A DNA stretch of 64,000 nucleotides, taken from assembly GCF_008086345.1 (NCBI RefSeq), contig NZ_CP043006.1:4586032-4650031 (forward strand), read 5' to 3'. Position 1 is the stretch's first letter. The number at the start of each line of letters is the position of its first letter. The notes beneath the pieces are model-generated. The model ran no database searches, was not told the DNA's origin, and saw only the letters and a program-made list of their open reading frames with translations. This DNA comes from Chitinophaga sp. XS-30 (lineage in GTDB: Bacteria > Bacteroidota > Bacteroidia > Chitinophagales > Chitinophagaceae). This document shows, piece by piece, positions 7,142 through 16,817 of this stretch. The translations under genes and the position numbers were made by a program.

Positions 7142-8101
7142 ATGAATAACCTGGACATATCCGTTATCGTTCCCTTAAAAAACGAAGAAGAATCACTGCC
7201 GGAACTGGCGGCCTGGATCGCCCGCGTCATGGAGGAAAACAAGTACATGTATGAAGTGTGGATGGTGGACGATGGCAGTACCGACCTCTCCTGGGACGTG
7301 ATCCGCCGGCTTTCCGTTGAAAACCCCTGCATCAAAGGCATCAAATTCCAGCGCAACTACGGCAAATCCGCTGCCCTCAATGAAGGTTTCCGCAAAGCCC
7401 AGGGCAATGTGGTCATCACCATGGACGCAGACCTGCAGGACAGTCCCGATGAGATTCCCGGCCTCTACAATATGATCATGCAAGACGGGTATGACCTCGT
7501 CAGCGGATGGAAGAAAGTGCGGTACGACAATACCCTCACCAAGAATATCCCCTCCAAGCTCTTTAACTGGGCCACCGTAAAAATGAGCGGCATCAAGCTG
7601 CACGACTTCAACTGCGGTCTCAAATCCTACCGTAAAAAAGTGGTGAAAACCATTGAAGTGTACGGCGAAATGCACCGCTACATTCCCGTGCTGGCCAAGT
7701 GGAGCGGTTTCCGGAAGATCGGGGAAAAAGTGGTGGAACACCGCAAACGCAAATACGGCACAACCAAGTTTGGGCTGGAACGCTTTGTGAACGGTTTTCT
7801 GGACCTGGCTTCCATTATGTTCGTCGGCAAATTCGGGAAAAGGCCGATGCATTTCTTCGGCGCACTGGGCTCCCTGTTCTTCCTGTCGGGTTTCGTCATC
7901 TCGGCCTATCTTACTTTCGCGAAATTTTTCTACCTGCAATACAAAATGACAGAGCGCCCGATATTTTTTCTGGCCCTCCTGCTGCTCATCATCGGTTCCC
8001 AGCTGTTCCTGACCGGTTTTCTGGCGGAAATGGTGGCCCGTAATGCACCGGAGCGCAATTCCTATCTCGTGGAAGAAATACTGGAAAATCCAAACAGATG
8101 A
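7142..8101 (+). CDS. GT2 family glycosyltransferase (DPM1/GtrB type)
   Basis: A 319-residue membrane-bound glycosyltransferase. The N-terminal GT-A domain (about 1-230) begins ISVIVPLKNEEESL and has the nucleotide-binding D-D-G-S (VDDGSTD), the metal-binding MDADLQD near residue 95 and the acceptor segment DFNCGLKSYRK. Two transmembrane helices follow (about 240-260 and 275-300). This is the architecture of enzymes that load a sugar from a nucleotide donor onto polyprenyl phosphate at the inner membrane. Its stop overlaps the next glycosyltransferase gene by ATGA. The sugar and acceptor are not readable from sequence. Confidence 0.88.
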   Translation: MNNLDISVIVPLKNEEESLPELAAWIARVMEENKYMYEVWMVDDGSTDLSWDVIRRLSVENPCIKGIKFQRNYGKSAALNEGFRKAQGNVVITMDADLQDSPDEIPGLYNMIMQDGYDLVSGWKKVRYDNTLTKNIPSKLFNWATVKMSGIKLHDFNCGLKSYRKKVVKTIEVYGEMHRYIPVLAKWSGFRKIGEKVVEHRKRKYGTTKFGLERFVNGFLDLASIMFVGKFGKRPMHFFGALGSLFFLSGFVISAYLTFAKFFYLQYKMTERPIFFLALLLLIIGSQLFLTGFLAEMVARNAPERNSYLVEEILENPNR

Positions 8102-9237
8102 CCGCGCTGCTGCATAAAAAGATCGTGATCATAGGCCCGGCCCATCCCTTACGGGGCGGGCTGGCTGCTTTTAATGAACGCCTCGCCCGTGAACTGATCG
8201 CGCAGGGCAACGACGTCAGCCTGCACACCTTTTCCTATCAATACCCCGGCTTCCTGTTCCCGGGCAAAACGCAATATGCTGACAGTCCCGCACCGGCGGA
8301 CCTGCACATCAGCAGAACCGTGCATTCCCTCAACCCGCTCAACTGGCGCAAAACAGGCAAAGCCATCGCCCGGGAAAAACCGGATATCGTCATCATCGCC
8401 TACTGGCTGCCATTCATGGCGCCCAGCCTGGGCAGCATCGCCCGGTTCATCCGCAAAAACGGCGCAACAAAGATCATCGGCCTGGTCCATAACCTCTTCC
8501 CGCACGAAAAACGCCCGGGAGACGCCATGCTTACCGGCTATTTCGTGAAACAATGCCATGCCTTCATCACCCTCAGCCGCGAAGTGGAAGCAGACATCCG
8601 CAAACTCACCGATAAACCTGTTGTCTACGCCCCGCACCCGGTCTATGACCATTTCGGGGATGCGATTCCCACTCTCAGTGCCAAACAGCACCTCGCCTGG
8701 GACGCCAACAAAAAACATTTGCTCTTCTTCGGCTTCATACGCCGCTACAAAGGGCTGGACCTCCTGCTGGAAGCTCTCGCGGATGAAAGGATCAAAGCCA
8801 TAAAGAACCTGGAACTGGTGGTAGCCGGGGAGTTTTATGAGGACAAACAGCAATACACCACAATGATCACCCGCCTCGGGCTGCAGGACAGGGTGAAGAT
8901 CTATTCCGACTTCATCCCCGATAATGAGGTGAAATACTATTTTTCCGCGGCGGACCTGGTGGTGCAACCCTACCGGACCGCCACACAAAGCGGCATCTCC
9001 CAGATGGCCTATCATTTTGAAAAGCCGATGCTGGTCACTGCCGTGGGCGGACTGCCCGAGATCGTGCCGGATGGAAAGGCGGGATATGTGGCCGCACCTC
9101 AACCGGATGCCATCGCAGACAATATCCTGCGCTTTCTCGCACAACCGGAAGGCGTTTTCACTACCTTTATCCGGGAACAGAAAACGCTGTACTCCTGGGC
9201 CTATTTTACATCAAGGCTGGGCACAGTTGCACAATAA
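8098..9237 (+). CDS. GT4 family glycosyltransferase
   Basis: A 379-residue GT-B fold glycosyltransferase. The N-terminal Rossmann half begins KIVIIGPAHPLRGGLAAFNE, the glycine-rich entry typical of GT4 enzymes. The C-terminal half has HLLFFGFIRRYKGLDLLLEA, the donor-binding loop of the Glycos_transf_1 domain, and an E-x7-E-like region (QPYRTATQSGISQMAYHFEK). No membrane segment or signal is seen, so it is cytoplasmic or membrane-associated. It overlaps the preceding GT2 gene by four bases; the two probably act on the same glycoconjugate. Confidence 0.85.
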   Translation: MTALLHKKIVIIGPAHPLRGGLAAFNERLARELIAQGNDVSLHTFSYQYPGFLFPGKTQYADSPAPADLHISRTVHSLNPLNWRKTGKAIAREKPDIVIIAYWLPFMAPSLGSIARFIRKNGATKIIGLVHNLFPHEKRPGDAMLTGYFVKQCHAFITLSREVEADIRKLTDKPVVYAPHPVYDHFGDAIPTLSAKQHLAWDANKKHLLFFGFIRRYKGLDLLLEALADERIKAIKNLELVVAGEFYEDKQQYTTMITRLGLQDRVKIYSDFIPDNEVKYYFSAADLVVQPYRTATQSGISQMAYHFEKPMLVTAVGGLPEIVPDGKAGYVAAPQPDAIADNILRFLAQPEGVFTTFIREQKTLYSWAYFTSRLGTVAQ

Positions 9238-9266
9238 TCCCGGCGTTTTATTGTTATACCTGAACT

Positions 9267-10241
9267 ATGAAGCTTGTTATTGTTATAATGCTGCTGACCA
9301 TTGCCATCCCGGATGCCGTTGCGCAACGGCTCTCCCCCTCCGACCGGGCGAATCTGGACGTTGCGCAGGATTCCCTGCGCGCTATGAGCTATGATGTGAT
9401 CCATGGAAAAACGGAAAGCGTGCGCCAGGAACGTAACGATGCATTCATTCCCGCACTGGTGGCTGCCCTCAAAACAGCCCACTCCTTCCAGTACCGGTTC
9501 GATTCCATCCTCACCATGGCGAAAGTTTATCCGAAAGACAGCAGCTTCCGCATTTTTACCTGGCCGCTGGAAAGCGATAACGGCACTTTCCGCCACTACG
9601 GCGTTATCCAGATGAATACGAAAGATGGTGCGCTGAAGCTGTTTCCCCTGTTCGACAACTCGGATTTTTCCCGCAACACAGATACCATTACCGATCATAA
9701 AGGCTGGCTGGGATGCCTGTACTACAACATCATACAGCGCCATTACTTCAATGCAGAATATTACACGCTCTTCGGATGGGATGCCAACTCGCAGACCAGT
9801 CAGAAAAAAATAGCGGAGATGCTGACGTTCAAAAACGGAGCGCCCGTATTCGGCGGCCCGTATTTCAGCTTCGCGGAAGATACCGTGCGCAAGCCTACCC
9901 GCAACCGCTTCATCATGGAATATAAAAAGGATGCAACGGCCACGCTTAACTACGATCCGGAAATGGATATCATCATCTTCGACCATCTCATCTCCGAAAG
10001 CGGCGAAGATCAAAAGAAGCACACTTATGTGCCGGACCTTGACTATGAGGGATTTAAATGGAAAGCCGGCAAATGGGTCCATATCGAAAAGGTATTCCAC
10101 GACGCCCTGCAACTGGGCAAATTCCCCATAGGGGAACCGATGGACAAAAGGAAGATCGATCTCACCAATCCCCGGACGCTTGAGGAATTGCAGGCGGAGG
10201 AAGCAGAAAAGAAAGGGAGGAAGAAAAAACGGAATCAATAA
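9267..10241 (+). CDS. exported protein of unknown function
   Basis: A 324-residue protein with a clear signal peptide (KLVIVIMLLTIAIPDAVAQ, cleavage probably after AVA-Q). The mature part has mixed alpha/beta character without a motif I recognise. It contains repeated aromatic and Gly-Gly segments (FGGPYFSFAED, GWDANSQ) and ends in a strongly basic tail (EKKGRKKKRNQ). Proteins of this general type are widespread in Chitinophagaceae. It follows the glycosyltransferases by 29 bases, so it may belong to the same transcript and act in the periplasm on their product; this is inference. Confidence 0.7.
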   Translation: MKLVIVIMLLTIAIPDAVAQRLSPSDRANLDVAQDSLRAMSYDVIHGKTESVRQERNDAFIPALVAALKTAHSFQYRFDSILTMAKVYPKDSSFRIFTWPLESDNGTFRHYGVIQMNTKDGALKLFPLFDNSDFSRNTDTITDHKGWLGCLYYNIIQRHYFNAEYYTLFGWDANSQTSQKKIAEMLTFKNGAPVFGGPYFSFAEDTVRKPTRNRFIMEYKKDATATLNYDPEMDIIIFDHLISESGEDQKKHTYVPDLDYEGFKWKAGKWVHIEKVFHDALQLGKFPIGEPMDKRKIDLTNPRTLEELQAEEAEKKGRKKKRNQ

Positions 10242-10247
10242 CTTCTT

Positions 10248-10676
10248 ATGCATCCCCGGTTTGAGTTGAACATCAAGGAGCCGAAAAAGAAATTCGACCC
10301 GCTACCGCTGATCATTTTTCTATTCGTTTTCCTGACCGGTTTATACATTACGCGGCAGAACCTTCTCCATACGCTTATAGGCACAGCTTTGATCATAGCC
10401 ATATCTCTACTTGCCAACATCCTAGCCCCTTCGCATTTTATCACCCAAATTATTATGGACAAGGATCTGATCACGGTGACCTACCTCGCTAAAGGCCGAT
10501 CAAAAATCCTAAGCGGCCGGCAAAAAGATTTTATGTTTACCCGTCATACCAGCAGGCGCAAGTACCTGGAAATCCGGTACAGGAGCAGAACAGTGATCCG
10601 GCAGGATATTTCGGATGAATGGACGATTGAGCTGATGGACCAGCTATGCCGCGAAGCCCGGAAAAAACGGGCATAA
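10248..10676 (+). CDS. small membrane protein of unknown function
   Basis: A 142-residue protein with two adjacent transmembrane helices (about 20-38 and 43-62) followed by a basic soluble domain with alternating charged and hydrophobic residues (KYLEIRYRSRTVI). The layout resembles small bacterial proteins with a PH-like domain after two helices, but no signature supports a name. It begins 6 bases after the preceding gene and is the last plus-strand gene before a strong bidirectional terminator. Confidence 0.6.
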   Translation: MHPRFELNIKEPKKKFDPLPLIIFLFVFLTGLYITRQNLLHTLIGTALIIAISLLANILAPSHFITQIIMDKDLITVTYLAKGRSKILSGRQKDFMFTRHTSRRKYLEIRYRSRTVIRQDISDEWTIELMDQLCREARKKRA

Positions 10677-10677
10677 A

Positions 10678-10707
10678 AAAGAGCGTACCACCGTTGATAC
10701 GCTCTTT
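10678..10707. terminator. bidirectional terminator between convergent genes
   Basis: AAAGAGCGTA and TACGCTCTTT form a perfect 10-bp stem with a 10-base loop. A-runs and T-runs flank it on both sides, so it can end the plus-strand run and parC alike. Confidence 0.85.
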
Positions 10708-10759
10708 CTATTCAAATCAGATCAATCATTATTCAGGGCTTTCAAATCTCCCCAACAAA

Positions 10760-13294
10760 CTAAAACAGTTCTCCCTGCAAGTTCCCGTCTTCTTCCGGCT
10801 CCGCTTCCTCATCTTCCGTCAACAGTTCGGCACTGATGAAATCATCCCCTGCGATCTTGTTCCCCACTGTTCTCCAGCCGGTCACTTCAATCGTTTCATG
10901 CAGCGCGATCTCTTCCTCCTGCGGATCGCGTTTCTTCCCGGTTTTGACTAACACCACAGGTTCCGCCTGTGTGGTCACCAGCTCCAGGTAATTATCCGCG
11001 CCTTCTTTGATGAAGAGGAACTTGTTATTCAGCGTTTGCGTTTCAATTTTGAAACGTTTCACATTGAACTGCTTTTTATCCGCATCGTAATAGATGGCGG
11101 TCACGATCCGTTCAGGGTTGAATTTCTCGATATATACGGCATCGTTGGATTCGTAGCGGTTCGTCAGCTCATAATTGGTCAGTTCGTAAGTACCGTTCTT
11201 ATAGAACACCAGTATTTTATCCTCTCCTTCAAAGCTGCCGACGAACAGGCCGCGCTGTTCCGTGTTCAGCCTGCCTACCGTATCATCGTACCATATTTTG
11301 ATGCCGGACAGGGTGGACACGCCCTTTTCCTTGAATTTCACACTGCGGATGGGGTACTTCGTTACCACATTCCCCATGGAGCTGCGGCCTTTTATCGGGA
11401 TGGTCTCGAAATAGAAATCAAATTCCTTTTTCTTGGCGGCACAGTTCGGGCTGAGGCGCACAGACACTACTTCGGCCTCTCCATTGGGATTGGCGGAGAA
11501 ATAATGCACTTTGGAATTCTTCTCCCCTTTTGTCAGATCATATTCCTTATCCCGCGTGATACCGGTAACGTTAAAGCGTTTAGCGAGACTGTAACCGGTC
11601 TTGGCATCCACATAGACCATATTATAGGTCATGCGCTCATCACCTTTGCGGAAGATGTCCACATGAATGATGTCTTTGCCTACAAAGGTCTTGTCTGCCA
11701 CCTTGGTCACCAGCATTTTGCCATCGCGGCGGAAGATGATGATATTGTCCAGATCGGAGCAATCGGCTACGAACTCGTCCTTTTTCAGGGAAGTTCCGAT
11801 GAAGCCGTCCGCCTTGTTTACATAAAGTTTGGTATTGGCAATGGCTACTTGCTGCACCTGGATGGTGTCGAAGGTCTTGATCTCTGTTTTGCGCTCGCGG
11901 CCTTTGCCGTATTTCTTCAGCAGGCCTTCGTAATAGCTGATGGTAAAGTCCACCAGGTTGGCGAGGTCGTGTTTTACCTGTTTGATATCGGCATCAATAC
12001 CCTTGATCTGTTCCGCCAGTTCATTGATATCGAGCCGGTAGATACGGCGTACGGGCTTCTCCGTGAGTTTCAGGATATCTTCCCGGGCGATGGCTCTTTT
12101 CAGCTGTTTCTTGTAAGGGTCGAATCCCTTATCGATCGCCGCCAGCACTGCTTCCCAGTCCTTATGCTTCTGTTCCAGCTCCTTGTATATCCCTTTTTCG
12201 AAGAAGATCTTTTCCAGCGAGGTGTAATGCCATTTTTCCTCCAGTTCCGCCAGCTTGATCTCCAGCTCTTTTTTCAGGAGCTCTTTCGTGTAGTCGGTGG
12301 CGTATCTCAGCAGATCGGAGGCGCCGATGAAACGGGGCTTGTCCTCTACGATCACGCAGACATTCGGGGAAATGGACACTTCACAGTCCGTAAAGGCATA
12401 GAGGGCGTCAATAGTGATGTCCGGCGAAATACCGGGCGCCAGCTGCACTTCTATCTCTACATCCTTCGCCGTATTGTCCACTACTTTTTTGATCCTGATC
12501 TTGCCGTTGTCATTGGCTTTGACGATGGATTCCATCAGGCCGGTAGTGGTGACGCCATATGGCACGTCTTTGATCAGCAGGGTCTTTTTATCTTTTTCCT
12601 CGATGTGGGCCCGCACCCGCACTTTTCCACCGCGGCGGCCGTCGTTGTAACCGGCCACATCGATCATGCCTCCGGTTATAAAGTCGGGATACAATTCGAA
12701 TTTCTTTCCGCGCAGGTGTTTGATGGACGCGTCTATGAGTTCCTGGAAGTTATGCGGCAATATTTTGGTGCTGAGCCCTACGGCAATGCCTTCCGCTCCC
12801 TGTGCCAGCAGCAGCGGGAACTTCATGGGCAGAAAGAGCGGTTCGTTCTTGCGGCCGTCGTAGCTGAGCTGCCACTGTGTGGTCTTTGCGTTAAAAGCTA
12901 CTTCCAGTGCGAATTTCGACAGGCGCGCCTCTATATAACGCGCGGCTGCGGCATCATCGCCCGTACGCACATCGCCCCAGTTGCCCTGGGTCTCTATCAG
13001 CAGGTCCTTTTGCCCCAGGTTTACGATCGCATCGCTGATGGAAGCATCGCCATGCGGGTGGTACTGCATCGTTTGCCCGATCACGTTAGCGACCTTGTTA
13101 AAGCGGCCGTCGTCCATTTCTTTCATGGCATGCATGATACGGCGCTGTACGGGTTTCAGCCCGTCTTCCACTCCCGGCACCGCGCGCTCAAGAATAACGT
13201 AGGAGGCATAGTCCAGGAACCAGTCCTTGTACTTCTCATCCACATGCTCTGTGCTGTGCAGCGATTCGTCTGGTGATCCGTTTATATTGCTCAT
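10760..13294 (-). CDS. parC: DNA topoisomerase IV subunit A
   Basis: An 844-residue type IIA topoisomerase A subunit, which breaks and rejoins DNA to decatenate chromosomes together with ParE. The N-terminal winged-helix domain shows LKPVQRRIMHAM, the QYHPHGDASI element and AAAARYIEARLS with the active-site tyrosine at residue 120, the same number as in E. coli ParC. The tower and coiled-coil region follows (about 340-470). The C-terminal part (about 500-820) is the beta-pinwheel, lacking a clear gyrase GyrA-box, which together with the neighbouring parE supports topoisomerase IV over gyrase. It ends in an acidic tail. It is the last gene of the minus-strand parE cluster; the cupin gene stop is 8 bases upstream. 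Confidence 0.92.
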   Translation of the reverse strand: MSNINGSPDESLHSTEHVDEKYKDWFLDYASYVILERAVPGVEDGLKPVQRRIMHAMKEMDDGRFNKVANVIGQTMQYHPHGDASISDAIVNLGQKDLLIETQGNWGDVRTGDDAAAARYIEARLSKFALEVAFNAKTTQWQLSYDGRKNEPLFLPMKFPLLLAQGAEGIAVGLSTKILPHNFQELIDASIKHLRGKKFELYPDFITGGMIDVAGYNDGRRGGKVRVRAHIEEKDKKTLLIKDVPYGVTTTGLMESIVKANDNGKIRIKKVVDNTAKDVEIEVQLAPGISPDITIDALYAFTDCEVSISPNVCVIVEDKPRFIGASDLLRYATDYTKELLKKELEIKLAELEEKWHYTSLEKIFFEKGIYKELEQKHKDWEAVLAAIDKGFDPYKKQLKRAIAREDILKLTEKPVRRIYRLDINELAEQIKGIDADIKQVKHDLANLVDFTISYYEGLLKKYGKGRERKTEIKTFDTIQVQQVAIANTKLYVNKADGFIGTSLKKDEFVADCSDLDNIIIFRRDGKMLVTKVADKTFVGKDIIHVDIFRKGDERMTYNMVYVDAKTGYSLAKRFNVTGITRDKEYDLTKGEKNSKVHYFSANPNGEAEVVSVRLSPNCAAKKKEFDFYFETIPIKGRSSMGNVVTKYPIRSVKFKEKGVSTLSGIKIWYDDTVGRLNTEQRGLFVGSFEGEDKILVFYKNGTYELTNYELTNRYESNDAVYIEKFNPERIVTAIYYDADKKQFNVKRFKIETQTLNNKFLFIKEGADNYLELVTTQAEPVVLVKTGKKRDPQEEEIALHETIEVTGWRTVGNKIAGDDFISAELLTEDEEAEPEEDGNLQGELF

Positions 13295-13302
13295 AGTATA
13301 AA

Positions 13303-13716
13303 TTACCTGGTTTTAATATTCAGCTCGTTCATCAGGTCTTTCCGCCAAACCCTTATGGAATCGATCTTTACGTCATCCAATGTGTTCAGTTCAATGAAAG
13401 AGCAGTCTGTTATGGCTTCCAGCTCATGCCAGATCCGGATGGGTATCTCTACCCTTGCCGGCGCTTCGATGACATCGGTACGCAGCTGGTCTTCATCCAG
13501 CGGGCACCAGTGTATAGCGGCTTTTCCGCTCAGCAGGTACATGATCTCGGGATTCTTGTAGTCACTTTTCCCTTCATGGTAATGCTGTCCGCTGGAGGAA
13601 CCGGCGTTGCGGTAGCAGAGGATAAAATTCCCGGTACGGAACGTCTGCCAGTCGAAATTCCGGCCCCGTTCGTCCTCGCCTCTCAGTTCCAGTGGTGTGA
13701 TGATGATCTCTGCCAT
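13303..13716 (-). CDS. cupin-fold protein
   Basis: A 137-residue single-domain cupin. The metal-binding motif 1 is visible as GQHYHEGKSDYKNPEIMYLLSG (two His and one Glu), and motif 2 as PIRIWHEL with the fourth ligand histidine. In size and pattern it resembles sugar-isomerase-like (WxcM/FdtA) cupins, but no active-site signature for that activity is certain. It lies between the DUF1835 gene (stop 2 bases upstream of its start) and parC, so it is co-transcribed with topoisomerase IV genes. Any functional link to DNA topology is unexplained. Confidence 0.75.
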   Translation of the reverse strand: MAEIIITPLELRGEDERGRNFDWQTFRTGNFILCYRNAGSSSGQHYHEGKSDYKNPEIMYLLSGKAAIHWCPLDEDQLRTDVIEAPARVEIPIRIWHELEAITDCSFIELNTLDDVKIDSIRVWRKDLMNELNIKTR

Positions 13717-13718
13717 AG

Positions 13719-14573
13719 CTATTCATTTTCTGCCGCGGGTGGGGTTTCCCCGCCGCCCGGCAGCTTTACTTCAAAATCCCGCATTGTTTTCAGTTCTCCC
13801 CTGCTTTCCACCTTTCCTTCCCGTATGAGTTCCTTCAACCGCCAGGAAAGGTACTGGTCCATCACCGGGTATTTGAATTTGCCGATGGCCAGCGCGATCA
13901 CTTTATGCGCTTTCTGGAATTCCTTTGTGAGCTGCTGCAGCAGGTCCTTATCATAATAAGATGCGGCTTCGCCTCTGATCTTCTTACCGCCTTCCAGCAT
14001 TCTCACGCCGGCGTTCTCGTTCATCATCCGCCGCCACTCTTCACCATCCAGCTCAAACTCGGCTAGGGATACCTCACGCGCCAGCTTTTTGGCCTTCAGG
14101 AATTCCTTCGGTAATATCTGGTGCAGATGTGTGGGATAGAACACCGCATTTTTTTCATTAAGGAACGGAAGATTGTTGAGGTAGATGAGGTGAATGCGGC
14201 CGGAGAAGCGGTCCAGCTGACTGATCAGCCAGTAATATCCGCACACATCGCAGGCATTCTGCCCTGCCCATATCCAGGCTTCCAGCTCTTCTTCTTCCCG
14301 CAGCCTTCCTTTCAGGGAACGTACGGGATCTTCCGGTGCGGCCTGTTCTTCGCCTTCAGCGAGCACCGGCTGCGGCACTTCCTGCATCATGTTCCACCAG
14401 TCCCGCCGGCCGCTGCGCCCTTCCGGCGTATCCAGGATGAACAGCGGGCCTACGGCCAGGTCGTCTTCGAAACACAATATCTCTCCTTCCATTTGCGGGT
14501 CCAGTTCAAACGCTGCTTTGAGGTTAGCTGCGGATGATTGCCCGAATACAATATGCAATATCATAGATGACAT
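13719..14573 (-). CDS. DUF1835 domain protein
   Basis: A 284-residue protein whose first 120 residues match the DUF1835 pattern: an opening strand MILHIVFGQSSAANLK, then CFEDDLAVGPL, and a tryptophan-containing helix AWIWAGQNACD. The C-terminal part is helical and charged (AKKLAREVSLAEFELDGEEW). An ATG three codons in (14564) is equally possible as the start. No catalytic residues can be assigned. The gene sits 44 bases after parE and 2 bases before the cupin gene, in a cluster that recurs around parE/parC in related genomes to my knowledge. Confidence 0.8.
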   Translation of the reverse strand: MSSMILHIVFGQSSAANLKAAFELDPQMEGEILCFEDDLAVGPLFILDTPEGRSGRRDWWNMMQEVPQPVLAEGEEQAAPEDPVRSLKGRLREEEELEAWIWAGQNACDVCGYYWLISQLDRFSGRIHLIYLNNLPFLNEKNAVFYPTHLHQILPKEFLKAKKLAREVSLAEFELDGEEWRRMMNENAGVRMLEGGKKIRGEAASYYDKDLLQQLTKEFQKAHKVIALAIGKFKYPVMDQYLSWRLKELIREGKVESRGELKTMRDFEVKLPGGGETPPAAENE

Positions 14574-14617
14574 GTTGAAGGAAAACTGCTTTCCTTCATT
14601 TTTTATGTTTAAAAGTC

Positions 14618-16517
14618 TCAGCTTTCCGCGGGCGCTTCGGTCAGGTCTTTTTCGTACCGCAGGTTATTGATGATAAAATCCTGCCGCTGCTGCGTGTTCT
14701 TGCCCATATAATATTCCAGCAGCTTGGCTACCGGCATGTCCAGCGAAGGAATGATCGGCGCCTTGCGCATATCTTCTCCGATGAACTGCCCGAATTCGTC
14801 CGGCGATATCTCTCCCAATCCTTTGAACCGGGTAATTTCCGGTTTGCTGCCCAGCTTTTTCACTGCTTTCTGTTTTTCCTCTTCGCTGTAACAGTAGATG
14901 GTCTGCTGTTTGTTGCGCACCCGGAATAAGGGCGTTTCGAGGATATAAATATGGCCATTCTTCACGAGGTCCGGGAAGAATTGCAGGAAGAAGGTGAGCA
15001 TCAGCAGGCGGATATGCATCCCGTCCACATCCGCATCGGTGGCAATCACGATATTGTTGTACCGGAGACCTTCCAGTCCTTCTTCAATATTGAGGGCATG
15101 CTGCAGCAGGTTGAACTCTTCATTCTCGTACACCACTTTTTTGGTGAGACCGTAACAGTTCAGCGGTTTTCCACGGAGGCTGAATACCGCTTGCGTTTCC
15201 ACATTGCGGGATTTGGTGATGGAACCGCTTGCGGAATCCCCTTCCGTGATGAAGATGGTCGTTTCCTTCTGCCGGGTGGCCATATCTTCCTTCGCTTTTC
15301 CCGTGTATTCCTCATTCATATGAATGCGGCAGTCCCGCAGCTTCTTGTTATGCAGATTGGCTTTTTTGGCGCGTTCATTGGCCAGTTTTTTAATGCCGGC
15401 CAGCTCTTTTCTTTTCCCGCTCGCTTTGTTCGATGCGTTTCTTCAGCGCATCCGCCACCGCCGTGTTCTTGTGCAGGTAGTCATCCAGCTGTTTGGACAG
15501 GAATTCCAGCACAAAGGCTTTCATGGACTGCCCACCTTCGGTTACGGCGAGAGAGCCGAGTTTGGTCTTGGTCTGGCTCTCAAACACCGGTTCCTGCACC
15601 CGCACGGCAATTGCCGCACAGATAGAGGCCCTGATGTCCGTAGCCTCATAGTCTTTTTTATAGAAGTCCCTTATGGTTTTCACGAAGGCTTCCCGGAAAG
15701 CGCCCAGATGGGTGCCGCCCTGAGTGGTATGCTGGCCGTTCACGAAGGAATAATATTCTTCTCCGTACTGGTTCTCGTGGGTAATGGCCACCTCTATATC
15801 TTCTCCCCTGAGGTGGATGATCGGGTAACGCAGGTCGTCAGGATTGGTTTTGCGCTGCAAAAGGTCCAGCAACCCGTTTTTGGAAATATACTTCTGGCCG
15901 TTGAAGCTGATCGTCAGCCCGGCGTTCAGGAAACAATAGTTCCAGATCTGGTTCTCCAGGAAGTCCGGAATAAAGTGATAGTTCTTGAAAACGGTATCGT
16001 CCGGGGTAAAGGTGACCAGGGTGCCGTTGGGCTCGCTGGTGGGTACCTCTTTATGCTCTTTTAACAATATTCCCCGTTCGAACTCGGCCACTTTTGCCTT
16101 GCCCTCCCGGAAGGAGCTTACCTTGAAATAGCTGGAAAGGGCGTTCACCGCCTTGGTACCCACACCGTTCAACCCTACCGACTTCTGGAAGGCTTTACTG
16201 TCGTATTTCGCGCCGGTGTTGATCTTGCTCACCACATCCACCACCTTGCCCAGCGGAATGCCCCGGCCAAAGTCCCGCACCGTCACGCTGTGCTCGGATA
16301 CTTTGATATCGATCTGTTTTCCGAAACCCATCATATGCTCATCGATGCAGTTATCCACCACCTCCTTGATCAGTATATAGATACCGTCGTCCATACTGCT
16401 GCCATCCCCCAGCTTGCCGATGTACATGCCCGGACGCAGCCGGATATGCTCCCGCCAGTCCAGCGAACGGATGGAATCTTCGGTATAGGCATTGAAAAGG
16501 TCTTTGTTATCCGCCAT
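14618..16517 (-). CDS. parE: DNA topoisomerase IV subunit B, interrupted by one extra A
   Basis: Together the two halves encode a normal ParE of about 632 residues, the ATPase partner of ParC. The first half, from the ATG at 16517, has the GHKL ATPase boxes EVVDNCIDE, DFGRGIPLG and GLNGVGTKAV. The second half has TOPRIM motifs EGDSASGS and DADVDGMHIR. The frame breaks in the run of four A on the coding strand at 15407-15410: with three A the reading would continue REKKELAGIKKLANERAKK; as given it ends in KKRAGRH and a stop at 15390. ParE is essential, so a one-base sequencing or assembly insertion is the likeliest cause; a true mutation or frameshifting is possible. An upstream in-frame ATG at 16616 adds 33 unlikely residues. 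Confidence 0.85.
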
Positions 16518-16596
16518 AATCTTTCTGTTAATCACTTGATGTTGAAACCCTTGGGCCTGCAACTTACTAAATCTTTTAGCAAAACCCGGTCGTTGG

Positions 16597-16627
16597 CAAA
16601 AATAAAGGATTAGCACAATATCCCAAG
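16597..16627 (-). promoter_or_regulatory. promoter of parE
   Basis: Minus strand: -7 TATTTTTG (16597-16604), a perfect TAnnTTTG, with CTTG at 16624-16627 after a 19-base spacer, one mismatch from the -33 TTTG. It lies 79 bases before the parE ATG. Confidence 0.55.
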
Positions 16628-16817
16628 TAGATTTTATGCACCATACTTATATTATTGAAAATGAAATGTTTGAATATGCAAATTCACATCCCAACGCTTT
16701 ACACATTAAAATTATGCGGTACAAGCGAATATTTTTTTATTTAAATATTCTTTCATTTAACTTAATTATCTATATTTACATCAAGCTTGATTGAAAAACA
16801 CGAAAAACCTTATATCT

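Noticed and set aside
11036..13276. Long plus-strand open frame of about 746 codons opposite parC.
   Set aside because: Antisense shadow of parC: composition follows the third-codon bias of the real gene, no domain or signal is visible, and parC on the other strand has clear motifs.
15324..16064. Plus-strand frame of 246 codons opposite the parE break point.
   Set aside because: Shadow; it spans the frameshift only because antisense frames in this gene are open by codon bias.
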